A stretch of DNA of 7,981 nt from Candidatus Omnitrophota bacterium. Lineage in GTDB: Bacteria > Omnitrophota > Gorgyraeia > Tantalellales > Tantalellaceae. Location of the stretch: NCBI GenBank assembly GCA_028717825.1, contig JAQUNB010000047.1:1-7981 (forward strand), in the 5' to 3' direction. Position numbers and translations under genes: made by a program. How positions within the stretch are numbered: the first letter of the stretch is position 1; each line of letters opens with the position of its first letter. Below, one piece after another: positions 1-6,277 of this stretch. The notes below the pieces were generated by a model. The model did no database searches, was not told where the DNA came from, and worked only from the letters and a program-made list of their open reading frames with translations.

Positions 1-115
1 CTTGTTTTGAATTTGGAAAATTTGGTTTTGAGCTTATTTAGAATTTAGTGTTTTGTGTTTAGGGTTTTATTTATCTCCACCGGTACTTAAACCGTGTAGT
101 TTTCGGTACTACATG

Positions 116-134
116 CCACATACTATATACTGAC
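116..134 (-). repeat. Arm 1 of a 19-base inverted repeat flanking the prenyl synthase gene
   Basis: The plus strand reads CCACATACTATATACTGAC. Its reverse complement recurs at 1257-1275 with 18 of 19 bases identical; the single difference is a C/T transition. The two arms bracket the prenyl synthase gene, this one 18 bases beyond its stop codon. The arm at 1257-1275 also starts a stretch that continues into the flank of MITE-like copy A, so the arms probably belong to a dispersed spacer repeat family rather than a gene-specific signal. The rest of bases 1-115 is AT/GT-rich spacer with no gene that I can support. Confidence 0.6.
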
Positions 135-152
135 TTATCGTTTTGTCGGTGC

Positions 153-1187
153 TTAGAACGATCTTACGAACTCAAGAAGGGCATCGCGATATTCATTTCG
201 CATTTTTAATCCGCGACAAATTACGCCGACCTCCCGGATCAGGGAGGAGACGATGTCAAGGCAATATCTATCCGCGCCGTATCTTTTTATCAATTTTCTG
301 ATTTCTACAAGGTCGTTATATGTTTTTTTATTTTTACTAAGGATGAGCTTGATTCTCTTTTTATCCGCCGCGGCGGCGCGCCGGTAAGTTTTCCAGATAA
401 GAAGCGTCTTTTTTCCCTCGTTAAGGTCCGAGAGAATGGGTTTTCCTATTTTTTCGGTAGTCGAGAAAACATCCAATAGGTCGTCCTGTATCTGGAAGGC
501 CTGCCCCAGACAAACGCCGAGCCGCGAGAGTTTTTTAAGTTCTTTTTCGCCGGCACCCGCTAAAGCTGCACCTATTAAAAGCGGTGCAGCAAAGGTATAT
601 TTCGCGGTTTTCATCGTGTACATATGCATAATTTCTTTTTCTCTGACCGAATCTATTTTCCGCCGGTTATTCACGACGTCAATATATTCTCCTATGCCGG
701 TGGCTGCCGCGGTTTTGACGAATATCTTCACAGCCTTTTCCTTAAGTACAGCGTCTCCTTCCATTTCTAAGAGAGCGTTTATTGAGAGCGCGAAAATTAT
801 GTCGCCGGCGACGATGCTTAAATTCGGACCCAGCGGGTCGGAAAGCGGAGCGTTAAATTTTTTGTTAAATGATCTATGAAGTGACAGTTTCCCCCTGCGC
901 AGGTCCGCGTTATCTATAACATCGTCATGTATAAGGAGAAAATCATGCAAAAGCTCCATTGAAAAAGCGGCGTTCACCAGTTTTTTATAAGAGGATCTTT
1001 TTTTGGCGTATCCCAGGTAAGCCAGCATAAAAAGCGCCGGTCTTATTCTCTTTCCGTTGCTTTTTAGAAAATCCCCGATAGATGAGATAAGTACGGCAGG
1101 GAAGGGAAAAAAATCCTTATCGGTCTTTAACCGGCGGATAAAGGCGTCGATGTTTTTATTAATGTCTTTTTTGAATTTATTCAACAT
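153..1187 (-). CDS. Polyprenyl diphosphate synthase (trans-isoprenyl diphosphate synthase), probably short-chain (geranylgeranyl type)
   Basis: This cytosolic all-alpha enzyme condenses isopentenyl diphosphate onto an allylic diphosphate to make linear isoprenoid precursors. The 344 residues carry the whole family signature: GKRIRP at 45-50, the first aspartate-rich motif DDVID at 88-92 followed by LRRG at 96-99, and the second motif QDDLLD at 234-239 followed by SDLNEGKKT at 253-261. Length is normal for the family. The first motif is the plain DDxxD form, without the two-residue insertion of bacterial farnesyl diphosphate synthases, and the fifth residue before it is Phe83. In this family a bulky aromatic there with a plain DDxxD is the pattern of archaeal-type geranylgeranyl diphosphate synthases; long-chain octaprenyl-type enzymes usually have a small residue. 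A C20 product is therefore my inference. The ATG at 1187 has no Shine-Dalgarno sequence, but a TATGCT (1204-1199 on this strand) could be a -10 box giving a very short leader. The gene diverges from the phosphatase gene and has no operon partner here. Functional class is secure; product length is not. Confidence 0.95.
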   Translation of the reverse strand: MLNKFKKDINKNIDAFIRRLKTDKDFFPFPAVLISSIGDFLKSNGKRIRPALFMLAYLGYAKKRSSYKKLVNAAFSMELLHDFLLIHDDVIDNADLRRGKLSLHRSFNKKFNAPLSDPLGPNLSIVAGDIIFALSINALLEMEGDAVLKEKAVKIFVKTAAATGIGEYIDVVNNRRKIDSVREKEIMHMYTMKTAKYTFAAPLLIGAALAGAGEKELKKLSRLGVCLGQAFQIQDDLLDVFSTTEKIGKPILSDLNEGKKTLLIWKTYRRAAAADKKRIKLILSKNKKTYNDLVEIRKLIKRYGADRYCLDIVSSLIREVGVICRGLKMRNEYRDALLEFVRSF

Positions 1188-1256
1188 GAGAGTACTTTAG
1201 CATAACTGGCGGCGAGGGGCAATAACGAAGTGGGTTGCGGCAGGGGGAGATGATGC

Positions 1257-1296
1257 GTCAGTATGTAGTATGTGGTGCCGGTAGTGACGAATATCT
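1257..1296 (+). repeat. Arm 2 of the inverted repeat plus shared outer flank of MITE-like copy A
   Basis: Bases 1257-1275 are the inverted partner of 116-134 (18/19 identical). From 1261 the sequence is also homologous to the minus strand of 6987-7023 beside copy B. Over the first 31 bases (1261-1291) 25 match, and all six differences are transitions. The homology therefore extends outward from the element ends on one side only. Either the true repeat unit is larger than the TIR-bounded part, or both elements inserted into copies of the same older spacer repeat. Confidence 0.55.
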
Positions 1297-1501
1297 GCAG
1301 ATGGTATTCAGCATATGGCATTTGGAATTAAATGACAAATAACAAAATCCAAATGACAGATGAAATCCAAAATCCAAATACCAAAACCTAGACAAGAACC
1401 CGTGACTTCGTTTTTTTGATTTGATATTTGATATTGATTTGTTATTTGTGCTTTGACATTTGTCATTAGTCGCCATATGCCAAATACTATATGCCATATA
1501 C
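1297..1501 (+). mobile_element. MITE-like non-autonomous repeat, copy A (about 205 bp)
   Basis: This copy matches copy B at 6797-6986 in the opposite orientation. In the left part (1297-1386) 86 of 90 bases are identical; in the right part (1445-1497) 49 of 53 are. The middle is diverged and 15 bases longer overall in this copy. The left end begins GCAGATGGTATTCAGCAT and the right end is a decayed inverted version of it, better preserved in copy B. Interior words (AATGACAAATAACAAA on the left, TTTGTTATTTGTGC on the right) are also roughly complementary, so the element could fold into a long imperfect hairpin. No transposase and no clear target-site duplication is visible. One frame on the minus strand stays open across the element, as it does in copy B. 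The remaining spacer up to the phosphatase gene (1502-1616) shows no further gene. Confidence 0.7.
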
Positions 1502-1616
1502 GATAACGAGATACGAGCCGCTGGTCATGGTACAACAACGTCGCTTGCAATACGTGTTATTTTATGATATTGTCAATTTTATAACTTTGATACAAAAAAA
1601 GGGAGACTGAACCATT

Positions 1617-3035
1617 ATGTCAAAAGAAGAGACAAGAAGGATCCCCGCTGTATATATATCCGAATATTTCGAGAAAAAAATAGTTTTCATCACCAATAGA
1701 GTCCGTCTTTTCTGCGTTTTATCGGTATTTTTTTATTTTTTTGTGCTTTTGATAGGTGCTGTTCTTAAAATAGCGCCTATTTCTTCCATTGAACTCATAA
1801 CGGGCGGCGTTCTTACGGCGGGTGGAGCAGTTATATTGATCTTTAACTCCAGGGTCAAAACCGTATTGGCCGCGAAGACGAATGCTTATTTATATATTTT
1901 TCTTCTTTTAGCGCTTTTAGTGAAATTAGGTATTTTTTACGTTGATAATCCGTCGGATAGTTCTTCTATTTTCGTATTTACATTATTTTTGATCGTTTCG
2001 ATCATTCCATGGACCACGGTAGATGTGGGGCTTGTCGGGCTAATGCACTTCGTGGCTTACACGGTAGAATTTTTCTATATCAAAAGTCTTCCATATATTG
2101 CCGGCGAGACATTCACGATCGACGAATATATCGAAGGGCTGGTATTCATCTTGATGGCTTTTGTTCTGTGCATTATCGTGCGACGCAAAGAAACTTTGCG
2201 CGATATTGAGAACTTTGTGTTATTTAAAGAGGTCGAAAGCAAAAATAAGCAGGTAAGCAAGGAGCTGGAATGGGCTAAACGTGTCCATAAGACAATAATC
2301 GCTCACTCCTCCAGCACCGAGAGGGTCGATATAGCGGTCAGTTATCTTCCGGCCTATTACATAGGCGGGGATTATGTTAAATATGAGTTTGTCGGGGAGG
2401 ACCATCTGATCTTTATCATTAGTGACGTTACCGGTCATGGAGTGCCCGCAGCACTTTTGGTGAACAGGATGCATACGGAATTTGAAAGGCTCGCCGGTGG
2501 AAAAGAAGAACCGGGGAGGTTGCTTAAAAAACTTAACGAATTCATAAAAAGGGATTTCGGCGAATCCGAAATGTATTTGAGCGCGTTCTGCGGTATGCTG
2601 GATTTTAAAAAGAAACTGCTATTGTACTCCAGTTACGGGCACCCCCCGCAGTATTTATACCGTAAAAAAGAAATGATGCTTGAAAAGCTCTCCTCAATGA
2701 CAAGTCTATTAGGACTTCCGGTAGAAGATGAGGGCGTGTTCCAAAAAGAAACGCTTTTTAAAGAAGGGGACAGATTGCTGTTATATACAGATGGCGTAAT
2801 CGAGACCGTTAACGCCAAGGGAGAAGATTTTGGTAATGAAAAATTAGAAGAATTTATTATTACCGAGGATGCTCTTCCTGTCGGAGAATTTAATGAACTG
2901 CTTTTAAATAAATTAAATCAATTTAAGACCGATAGTTTTGCGGACGATATATGTCTATTAAGCATGGATATAAAACCGCCGCGTAAGCACTTTTTTATGG
3001 GGGCGCATATCCTTAAGCATGATATCGGCGGATAG
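1617..3035 (+). CDS. Membrane-anchored SpoIIE/RsbU-type PP2C serine phosphatase
   Basis: This is probably a membrane sensor with a cytoplasmic PPM/PP2C phosphatase, a family that typically dephosphorylates anti-anti-sigma (STAS) proteins in partner-switching pathways. The N-terminal part (about 29-190) is strongly hydrophobic and fits six transmembrane helices near 29-51, 57-78, 88-108, 116-134, 136-155 and 171-188. A charged helical linker (about 192-228) follows and contains EWAKRVHKTI, where many relatives have a RIQxSLLP-like stretch. The phosphatase domain (about 236-452) has GGDY at 250-253, SDVTGHG at 269-275, GHPP at 341-344, YTDG at 390-393 and ADD at 442-444. The expected metal-binding aspartates (252, 270, 392, 443/444) are therefore all present and the enzyme should be active. 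A 20-residue tail beyond the domain is unassigned. A GGGAG (1601-1605) 11 bases before the ATG may serve as ribosome binding site. The only promoter-like match, TATAAC at 1580-1585, lacks a good -35. No GAF, PAS, HAMP or receiver domain is visible, and no kinase or STAS partner is adjacent, so its stimulus and target are unknown. Confidence 0.93.
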   Translation: MSKEETRRIPAVYISEYFEKKIVFITNRVRLFCVLSVFFYFFVLLIGAVLKIAPISSIELITGGVLTAGGAVILIFNSRVKTVLAAKTNAYLYIFLLLALLVKLGIFYVDNPSDSSSIFVFTLFLIVSIIPWTTVDVGLVGLMHFVAYTVEFFYIKSLPYIAGETFTIDEYIEGLVFILMAFVLCIIVRRKETLRDIENFVLFKEVESKNKQVSKELEWAKRVHKTIIAHSSSTERVDIAVSYLPAYYIGGDYVKYEFVGEDHLIFIISDVTGHGVPAALLVNRMHTEFERLAGGKEEPGRLLKKLNEFIKRDFGESEMYLSAFCGMLDFKKKLLLYSSYGHPPQYLYRKKEMMLEKLSSMTSLLGLPVEDEGVFQKETLFKEGDRLLLYTDGVIETVNAKGEDFGNEKLEEFIITEDALPVGEFNELLLNKLNQFKTDSFADDICLLSMDIKPPRKHFFMGAHILKHDIGG

Positions 3036-3081
3036 CACCGGGTGCCGTGACGCACAGACAAGTGGTCCGGCGTAAAATGTA

Positions 3082-3109
3082 TTGAAAACCGGTCATATTC
3101 ATGTATAAT
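3082..3109 (+). promoter_or_regulatory. Predicted sigma70-type promoter of the small basic protein gene
   Basis: TTGAAA (3082-3087) and a perfect TATAAT (3104-3109) are separated by 16 bases. Transcription would start near 3116, giving a leader of about 70 bases before the ATG at 3185. It lies in the spacer after the phosphatase stop codon, where no intrinsic terminator is visible, so some readthrough from the phosphatase gene is also possible. Confidence 0.7.
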
Positions 3110-3119
3110 AGCTTTTCTT

Positions 3120-3135
3120 CGAGCCAAGCGGCTCG
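3120..3135 (+). promoter_or_regulatory. Stem-loop at the 5' end of the small basic protein leader
   Basis: CGAGCC (3120-3125) and GGCTCG (3130-3135) form a perfect six-base-pair GC-rich stem with the loop AAGC. It begins only a few bases after the predicted transcription start. No T-run follows directly, so it does not read as a terminator. A hairpin at the very 5' end is a known way to protect an mRNA from decay; that role here is inference. Confidence 0.45.
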
Positions 3136-3184
3136 TGCGGATATTTTTGATCATAAAATAAACGTTTAAGATAAGGAGTAAAAA

Positions 3185-3373
3185 ATGAAACCTAAAGAAA
3201 AATTCAGAACCCGTCCTAAAAAAACCGGGGCGCGGAAAAAACAAAGGATCCTTACGCATAAAAAACGACTGGTTGCCGCCGGCTATGAAAGAGCGAAGCT
3301 CGACAAGATGACGCCGGTTGATCTTAGGAACCTGCTTAAGAAAGTCGCAAAACGGAAGGCCGTTAAGAAGTAG
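3185..3373 (+). CDS. Small very basic protein of unknown function (62 aa)
   Basis: I do not recognise a named family with certainty. The 62 residues contain 17 lysines and 8 arginines (40 percent) against only four acidic residues, and no cysteine or tryptophan. The first 28 residues are a basic, probably extended segment (RTRPKKTGARKKQR). The rest looks helical: a stretch with AAGYERAKLDKM, then TPVDLRNLLKKVAKR, where TPVDL resembles a helix cap. The composition suggests an RNA, ribosome or DNA-binding protein, and short basic proteins of this style occur in PVC-related bacteria; both points are inference. It is a real gene: AAGGAG at 3173-3178 sits six bases before the ATG, a good promoter lies upstream and a strong terminator follows 27 bases after the stop. 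This forms a self-contained single-gene unit, probably well expressed. A longer minus-strand reading frame overlaps it but has no supporting signals. Confidence 0.85.
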   Translation: MKPKEKFRTRPKKTGARKKQRILTHKKRLVAAGYERAKLDKMTPVDLRNLLKKVAKRKAVKK

Positions 3374-3400
3374 ACCTTTTGACATGCGCTAAAAATTGGA

Positions 3401-3430
3401 AACCCGGGAGGTTATGCTCCCGGGTTTTTT
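3401..3430 (+). terminator. Strong intrinsic terminator after the small basic protein gene
   Basis: AACCCGGGAG (3401-3410) pairs perfectly with CTCCCGGGTT (3417-3426) over ten base pairs around the loop GTTATG. The six T residues at 3425-3430 overlap the end of the stem and form the uridine tract. On the minus strand the A-rich sequence upstream could also give a T-run, but no minus-strand gene needs it. Confidence 0.92.
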
Positions 3431-3493
3431 ATTGTTATTGGGAGCCGGCCAAAAGCGGGCGAAGCAATCTTGCTTTTAAAAAATGTCAAAATC

Positions 3494-3586
3494 CAAATGA
3501 ATCATTAAATCCAAATAATTAAATCAAGAAAAGCCGTCATTAACGTCTGTTCATGATTTGGATTTGGAATTTTTTTGATTCATTTG
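3494..3586. repeat. Imperfect inverted-repeat element C (33-base arms, 27-base loop)
   Basis: The left arm (3494-3526) begins CAAATGAATCA, and the right arm (3554-3586) ends with the exact complement TGATTCATTTG. Inward from these 11 perfect base pairs, both arms carry AAATCCAAAT-type words and finish in AAATCA/TGATTT, with mismatches and small shifts between. Word content (ATCCAAAT, ATTTGTCAT) is shared with MITE-like copies A and B, but the ends differ, so this is a related but distinct or decayed repeat. No reading frame of interest lies in it. Confidence 0.6.
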
Positions 3587-3600
3587 TCATTATAATTTGT

Positions 3601-3739
3601 TTTGCTGCCGCTTGGGAGCTAAAGCCCTTCGCGATGCCCTTTGGCAATAGTGCGGTTGCCCTTAGGGGGTTTTGCTGAGTGCATTCAACTATTGTTTTTA
3701 TACCGAACGTAAAAATCAGCATAAAGTTTGGGGTTTTTA
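3601..3739. other. Gene-free spacer segment with clustered GCCCTT words
   Basis: I see no gene here. GCCCTT occurs three times in 40 bases (3624-3629, 3636-3641, 3658-3663), and GGCAA (3643-3647) can pair with TTGCC (3656-3660) around an eight-base loop. A 71-codon minus-strand frame crosses the segment but has no ribosome binding site or recognisable domain, and it runs through the inverted repeat. The segment may be part of a dispersed spacer repeat or a leader structure upstream of the glycogen phosphorylase promoter; neither can be decided from one copy. Confidence 0.3.
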
Positions 3740-3769
3740 TTGGCATATGGCGCACCTCTTACGTATAAT
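3740..3769 (+). promoter_or_regulatory. Predicted sigma70-type promoter of glycogen phosphorylase
   Basis: TTGGCA (3740-3745, five of six consensus bases) and a perfect TATAAT (3764-3769) are 18 bases apart. Transcription would begin near 3776, leaving a leader of about 40 bases that contains a modest purine-rich ribosome binding site (GGTAAGG, 3804-3810) before the ATG at 3816. Confidence 0.6.
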
Positions 3770-3815
3770 ATAAAGGATCAAAGTCTACAAACCCGGCAAG
3801 GCAGGTAAGGTACAT

Positions 3816-6254
3816 ATGGAGAAGAAGCCCAAACAGGAAACGATAGTAGAGAATATTAAAGAAGCGTTTTTTCATAACAGGAAATATGCTTTGGCCAAGG
3901 ATATTTATACGGCTACCGATTATGATAATTATCAGTCGCTCGCGATGGCTATCCGCGACCGCCTGATCGAAAGGTGGATACTTACCCAGCAGAGGTACCA
4001 CGACGAGAATTGCAAAAGGGTGTATTATCTTTCACTGGAGTTCCTGCCGGGGCGTCTTTTGGAGAACAACATAATAAATCTAGATCTAGAAGCGGAATGC
4101 AAACAAGCGATGGACGAGCTTGGGTTCGACATGTATGATCTATATGAACAGGAAATAGATCCGGGGCTTGGTAACGGCGGTCTCGGAAGGCTCGCCGCAT
4201 GTTTTCTTGATTCAATGTCCACTTTGGGTATTCCAGCCGCGGGTTACGGGATAAGATACGATTACGGGATATTCAAACAGAAAATAGTTAAAGGCGCACA
4301 AGTAGAAGTCCCTGATGAATGGTTGAGTTTGGGAAATCCTTGGGAGTTCGAGAGACCCGAATACATGCTTAAGATACGTTTCAACGGCAAAACCGTTCAT
4401 CGAGTGGATAAGGATGGTAGATTCCGCGTGGATTGGATCGATACCAACGATGTTCTGGCGGTTGCGTACGATACGCCCATCCCGGGATACCGCAACAACA
4501 TTGTGAATAACCTGAGGCTCTGGTCAGCCAGAAGCACCGCGGAGTTCGGCCTCGACTATTTTAATGACGGTGATTACATAAAAGCGTGTGAGAACAAGAT
4601 ACTATCCGAGAATATCTCGCGTGTTCTGTATCCCAGTGACAGTGTTTCCAAAGGTGTGGAGCTGAGATTAAAGCAGGAATATTTTTTTACCGCGGCATCT
4701 ATTCAGGACATTATACGCAGATTTAAGATGCACAATAAGGATTTTAAGCTTTTCCCTGAAAAAGTCGCGATACAACTGAATGACACGCATCCGTCGATCG
4801 CGATAGTTGAACTTATGCGCGTTCTTGTGGATGAGGAAGATATAACTTGGGACGACGCTTGGGAAATAACCGTTAAGACTTTTGCTTATACGAATCACAC
4901 TATTATGGAAGAGGCCCTTGAAAAATGGTCGGTGCAGTTATTGGCGAACCTGCTCCCGAGGCACCTAGAGATAATTTATGAGATCAATAAAAGGTTCCTG
5001 CAGGAAGTTTCTGTACGTTATCCCCACGATCTCGGGAAACTGGCGCGTATGTCACTGGTAGAGGAAGGTTTTGACAAAAAAATAAAGATGAGCTATCTTT
5101 CGATCGTTGGGAGCCACTCGATAAACGGCGTTTCCGCGCTGCATACAGAGTTATTAAAGACGACGATCTTTAGGGATTTTTATGAGATGTATCCCGACAG
5201 GTTCAATTCTAAGACGAACGGTATTACTCAAAGGCGTTGGCTAAGGAAAGCCAACCCCGACCTGTCAAAACTAATTACTGATGCGATAGGGGATGGATGG
5301 ATAACGGAACTTACGGAACTAAAAAAACTAGAAGGGCGCGTCGGGGATAAAGCGTTCTGTGAGAAGTGGCAGACGATAAAAAAACGTAACAAAGTTAAAT
5401 TGGCCGAGTATATTAAAAATGAGACCGATGTGATCGTCGACCCGAATTCGCTTTTTGATGTCCAGGTAAAAAGGATACACGAGTATAAGAGGCAGCTACT
5501 GTTCGCGTTCTATCTGATCTCGGAATATCTTAAGATAAAGAACAACCCTTCCGTGGATGTCCTGCCGAGGACCGCTATTATCGGAGGCAAGGCCGCGCCG
5601 AGTTACGCGATGGCGAAGCTGATAATAAAATTCATAAATAACGTCGCGAATGTTATCAATAATGACCCGAGCGTTAAAGATAAATTAAGGGTCGTGTTCC
5701 TTGAGAACTACTGTGTTTCTCTGGCCGAGAAGATCTTCCCCGCCAGCGACCTTTCCGAACAGATCTCAACGGCAGGTAAAGAAGCATCCGGGACGGGGAA
5801 CATGAAATTCATGTTGAACGGCGCCGTGACTATTGGTACTTGGGATGGGGCGAATATCGAGATAGCCGAAGAAGTAGGAGAAGAAAATATTTTCATTTTT
5901 GGCCTTAAAGCGCATAAAATAGCGGAATTATGGGCCAAGGGATATGTTCCCAGTGAGTATGTCAGAAAAAATCCCGTCCTTGAGGAGATACTCCGCCTTG
6001 TTAACGAAGATTTCTTTTCTCAATTCGAGCCCGGTATATTTAAACCCATTTATGACGCGCTTATGTGGCATGATCAGTATATGGTCTTCGCGGATTTCGG
6101 TGATTATCTTAGGGCACAGACAAGGGTGAAGGAAGCATATAAAAATTGTGGGGAATGGGCGAAAAAATCTATTTTGAATACGGCTAACTCCGGGAAATTT
6201 TCTAGTGACAGGACAGTAAGGGAATATGCCACGGAGATCTGGCACGTTCTGTGA
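3816..6254 (+). CDS. glgP: Glycogen/starch (alpha-glucan) phosphorylase
   Basis: This cytosolic PLP-dependent GT35 enzyme removes terminal alpha-1,4-linked glucose from glycogen or maltodextrin with phosphate, releasing glucose 1-phosphate. At 812 residues it is full length. Family blocks appear in order: YLSLEFLPGR at 71-80, GLGNGGLGRLAACFLDS at 117-133, GIRYDYGIF at 145-153, QLNDTHPSIAI at 320-330, QVKRIHEYKRQLL at 550-562 and GGKAAPSYAMAKLII at 590-604. The PLP-binding loop EASGTGNMKFMLNGA (656-670) holds the Schiff-base lysine at 664. The C-terminus ends in the usual SSDRTVREYA-type block. The N-terminus is short and lacks the serine phosphorylation segment of animal muscle enzymes, as is normal for bacteria, so I expect no control of that type. 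The ATG at 3816 follows a modest ribosome binding site and places the conserved N-terminal region correctly. No glycogen synthase or branching enzyme is in the window. A small membrane protein gene follows 23 bases later and is probably co-transcribed. Glycogen versus maltodextrin preference cannot be decided here. Confidence 0.98.
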   Translation: MEKKPKQETIVENIKEAFFHNRKYALAKDIYTATDYDNYQSLAMAIRDRLIERWILTQQRYHDENCKRVYYLSLEFLPGRLLENNIINLDLEAECKQAMDELGFDMYDLYEQEIDPGLGNGGLGRLAACFLDSMSTLGIPAAGYGIRYDYGIFKQKIVKGAQVEVPDEWLSLGNPWEFERPEYMLKIRFNGKTVHRVDKDGRFRVDWIDTNDVLAVAYDTPIPGYRNNIVNNLRLWSARSTAEFGLDYFNDGDYIKACENKILSENISRVLYPSDSVSKGVELRLKQEYFFTAASIQDIIRRFKMHNKDFKLFPEKVAIQLNDTHPSIAIVELMRVLVDEEDITWDDAWEITVKTFAYTNHTIMEEALEKWSVQLLANLLPRHLEIIYEINKRFLQEVSVRYPHDLGKLARMSLVEEGFDKKIKMSYLSIVGSHSINGVSALHTELLKTTIFRDFYEMYPDRFNSKTNGITQRRWLRKANPDLSKLITDAIGDGWITELTELKKLEGRVGDKAFCEKWQTIKKRNKVKLAEYIKNETDVIVDPNSLFDVQVKRIHEYKRQLLFAFYLISEYLKIKNNPSVDVLPRTAIIGGKAAPSYAMAKLIIKFINNVANVINNDPSVKDKLRVVFLENYCVSLAEKIFPASDLSEQISTAGKEASGTGNMKFMLNGAVTIGTWDGANIEIAEEVGEENIFIFGLKAHKIAELWAKGYVPSEYVRKNPVLEEILRLVNEDFFSQFEPGIFKPIYDALMWHDQYMVFADFGDYLRAQTRVKEAYKNCGEWAKKSILNTANSGKFSSDRTVREYATEIWHVL

Positions 6255-6277
6255 CCAGGGAAATATAAAAACCCGCC

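Noticed and set aside
96..112. GTAGT/ACTAC stem-loop as a terminator for the prenyl synthase gene
   Set aside because: Only five base pairs, and no T-run follows on the minus strand.
176..188. AAGGGCATCGCGA shared with the minus strand of the 3630-3642 region
   Set aside because: One 13-base match, one copy of which is inside a conserved coding end; best treated as chance.
436..879. 147-codon plus-strand frame inside the prenyl synthase gene
   Set aside because: It is antisense to a gene with all family motifs and has no ribosome binding site or recognisable domain.
1321..1386. Possible CRISPR or iteron array from the recurring AAATGACAAAT and AATCCAAAT words
   Set aside because: Spacing is irregular, the words are degenerate, and the same pattern recurs as whole-element copies. 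It has neither constant repeats with unique spacers nor evenly spaced iterons.
1258..1550. 79- and 80-codon minus-strand frames across copy A as ordinary genes
   Set aside because: They lie in repeat DNA without start signals and overlap each other in different frames. The conserved frame is mentioned only as a finding.
3035..3045. GCACCGGGTGC palindrome right after the phosphatase stop as a terminator
   Set aside because: The loop would be a single base and no T-run follows.
2918..3385. 155-codon minus-strand frame across the end of the phosphatase gene and the whole small basic protein gene
   Set aside because: The plus-strand genes have clear start signals, domain motifs and a terminator. 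The minus-strand product shows no domain and is an antisense shadow.
3462..3475. AAGCA/TGCTT hairpin as a second terminator after the small basic protein gene
   Set aside because: The stem is five pairs with AT-rich content, and a far stronger terminator lies just upstream.
3540..3755. 71-codon minus-strand frame upstream of glycogen phosphorylase
   Set aside because: No Shine-Dalgarno sequence or promoter is seen, it runs through the right arm of inverted-repeat element C, and its composition looks like translated spacer.
5928..6245. 105-codon minus-strand frame inside glycogen phosphorylase
   Set aside because: It is antisense to a conserved part of a full-length phosphorylase and has no start signals.
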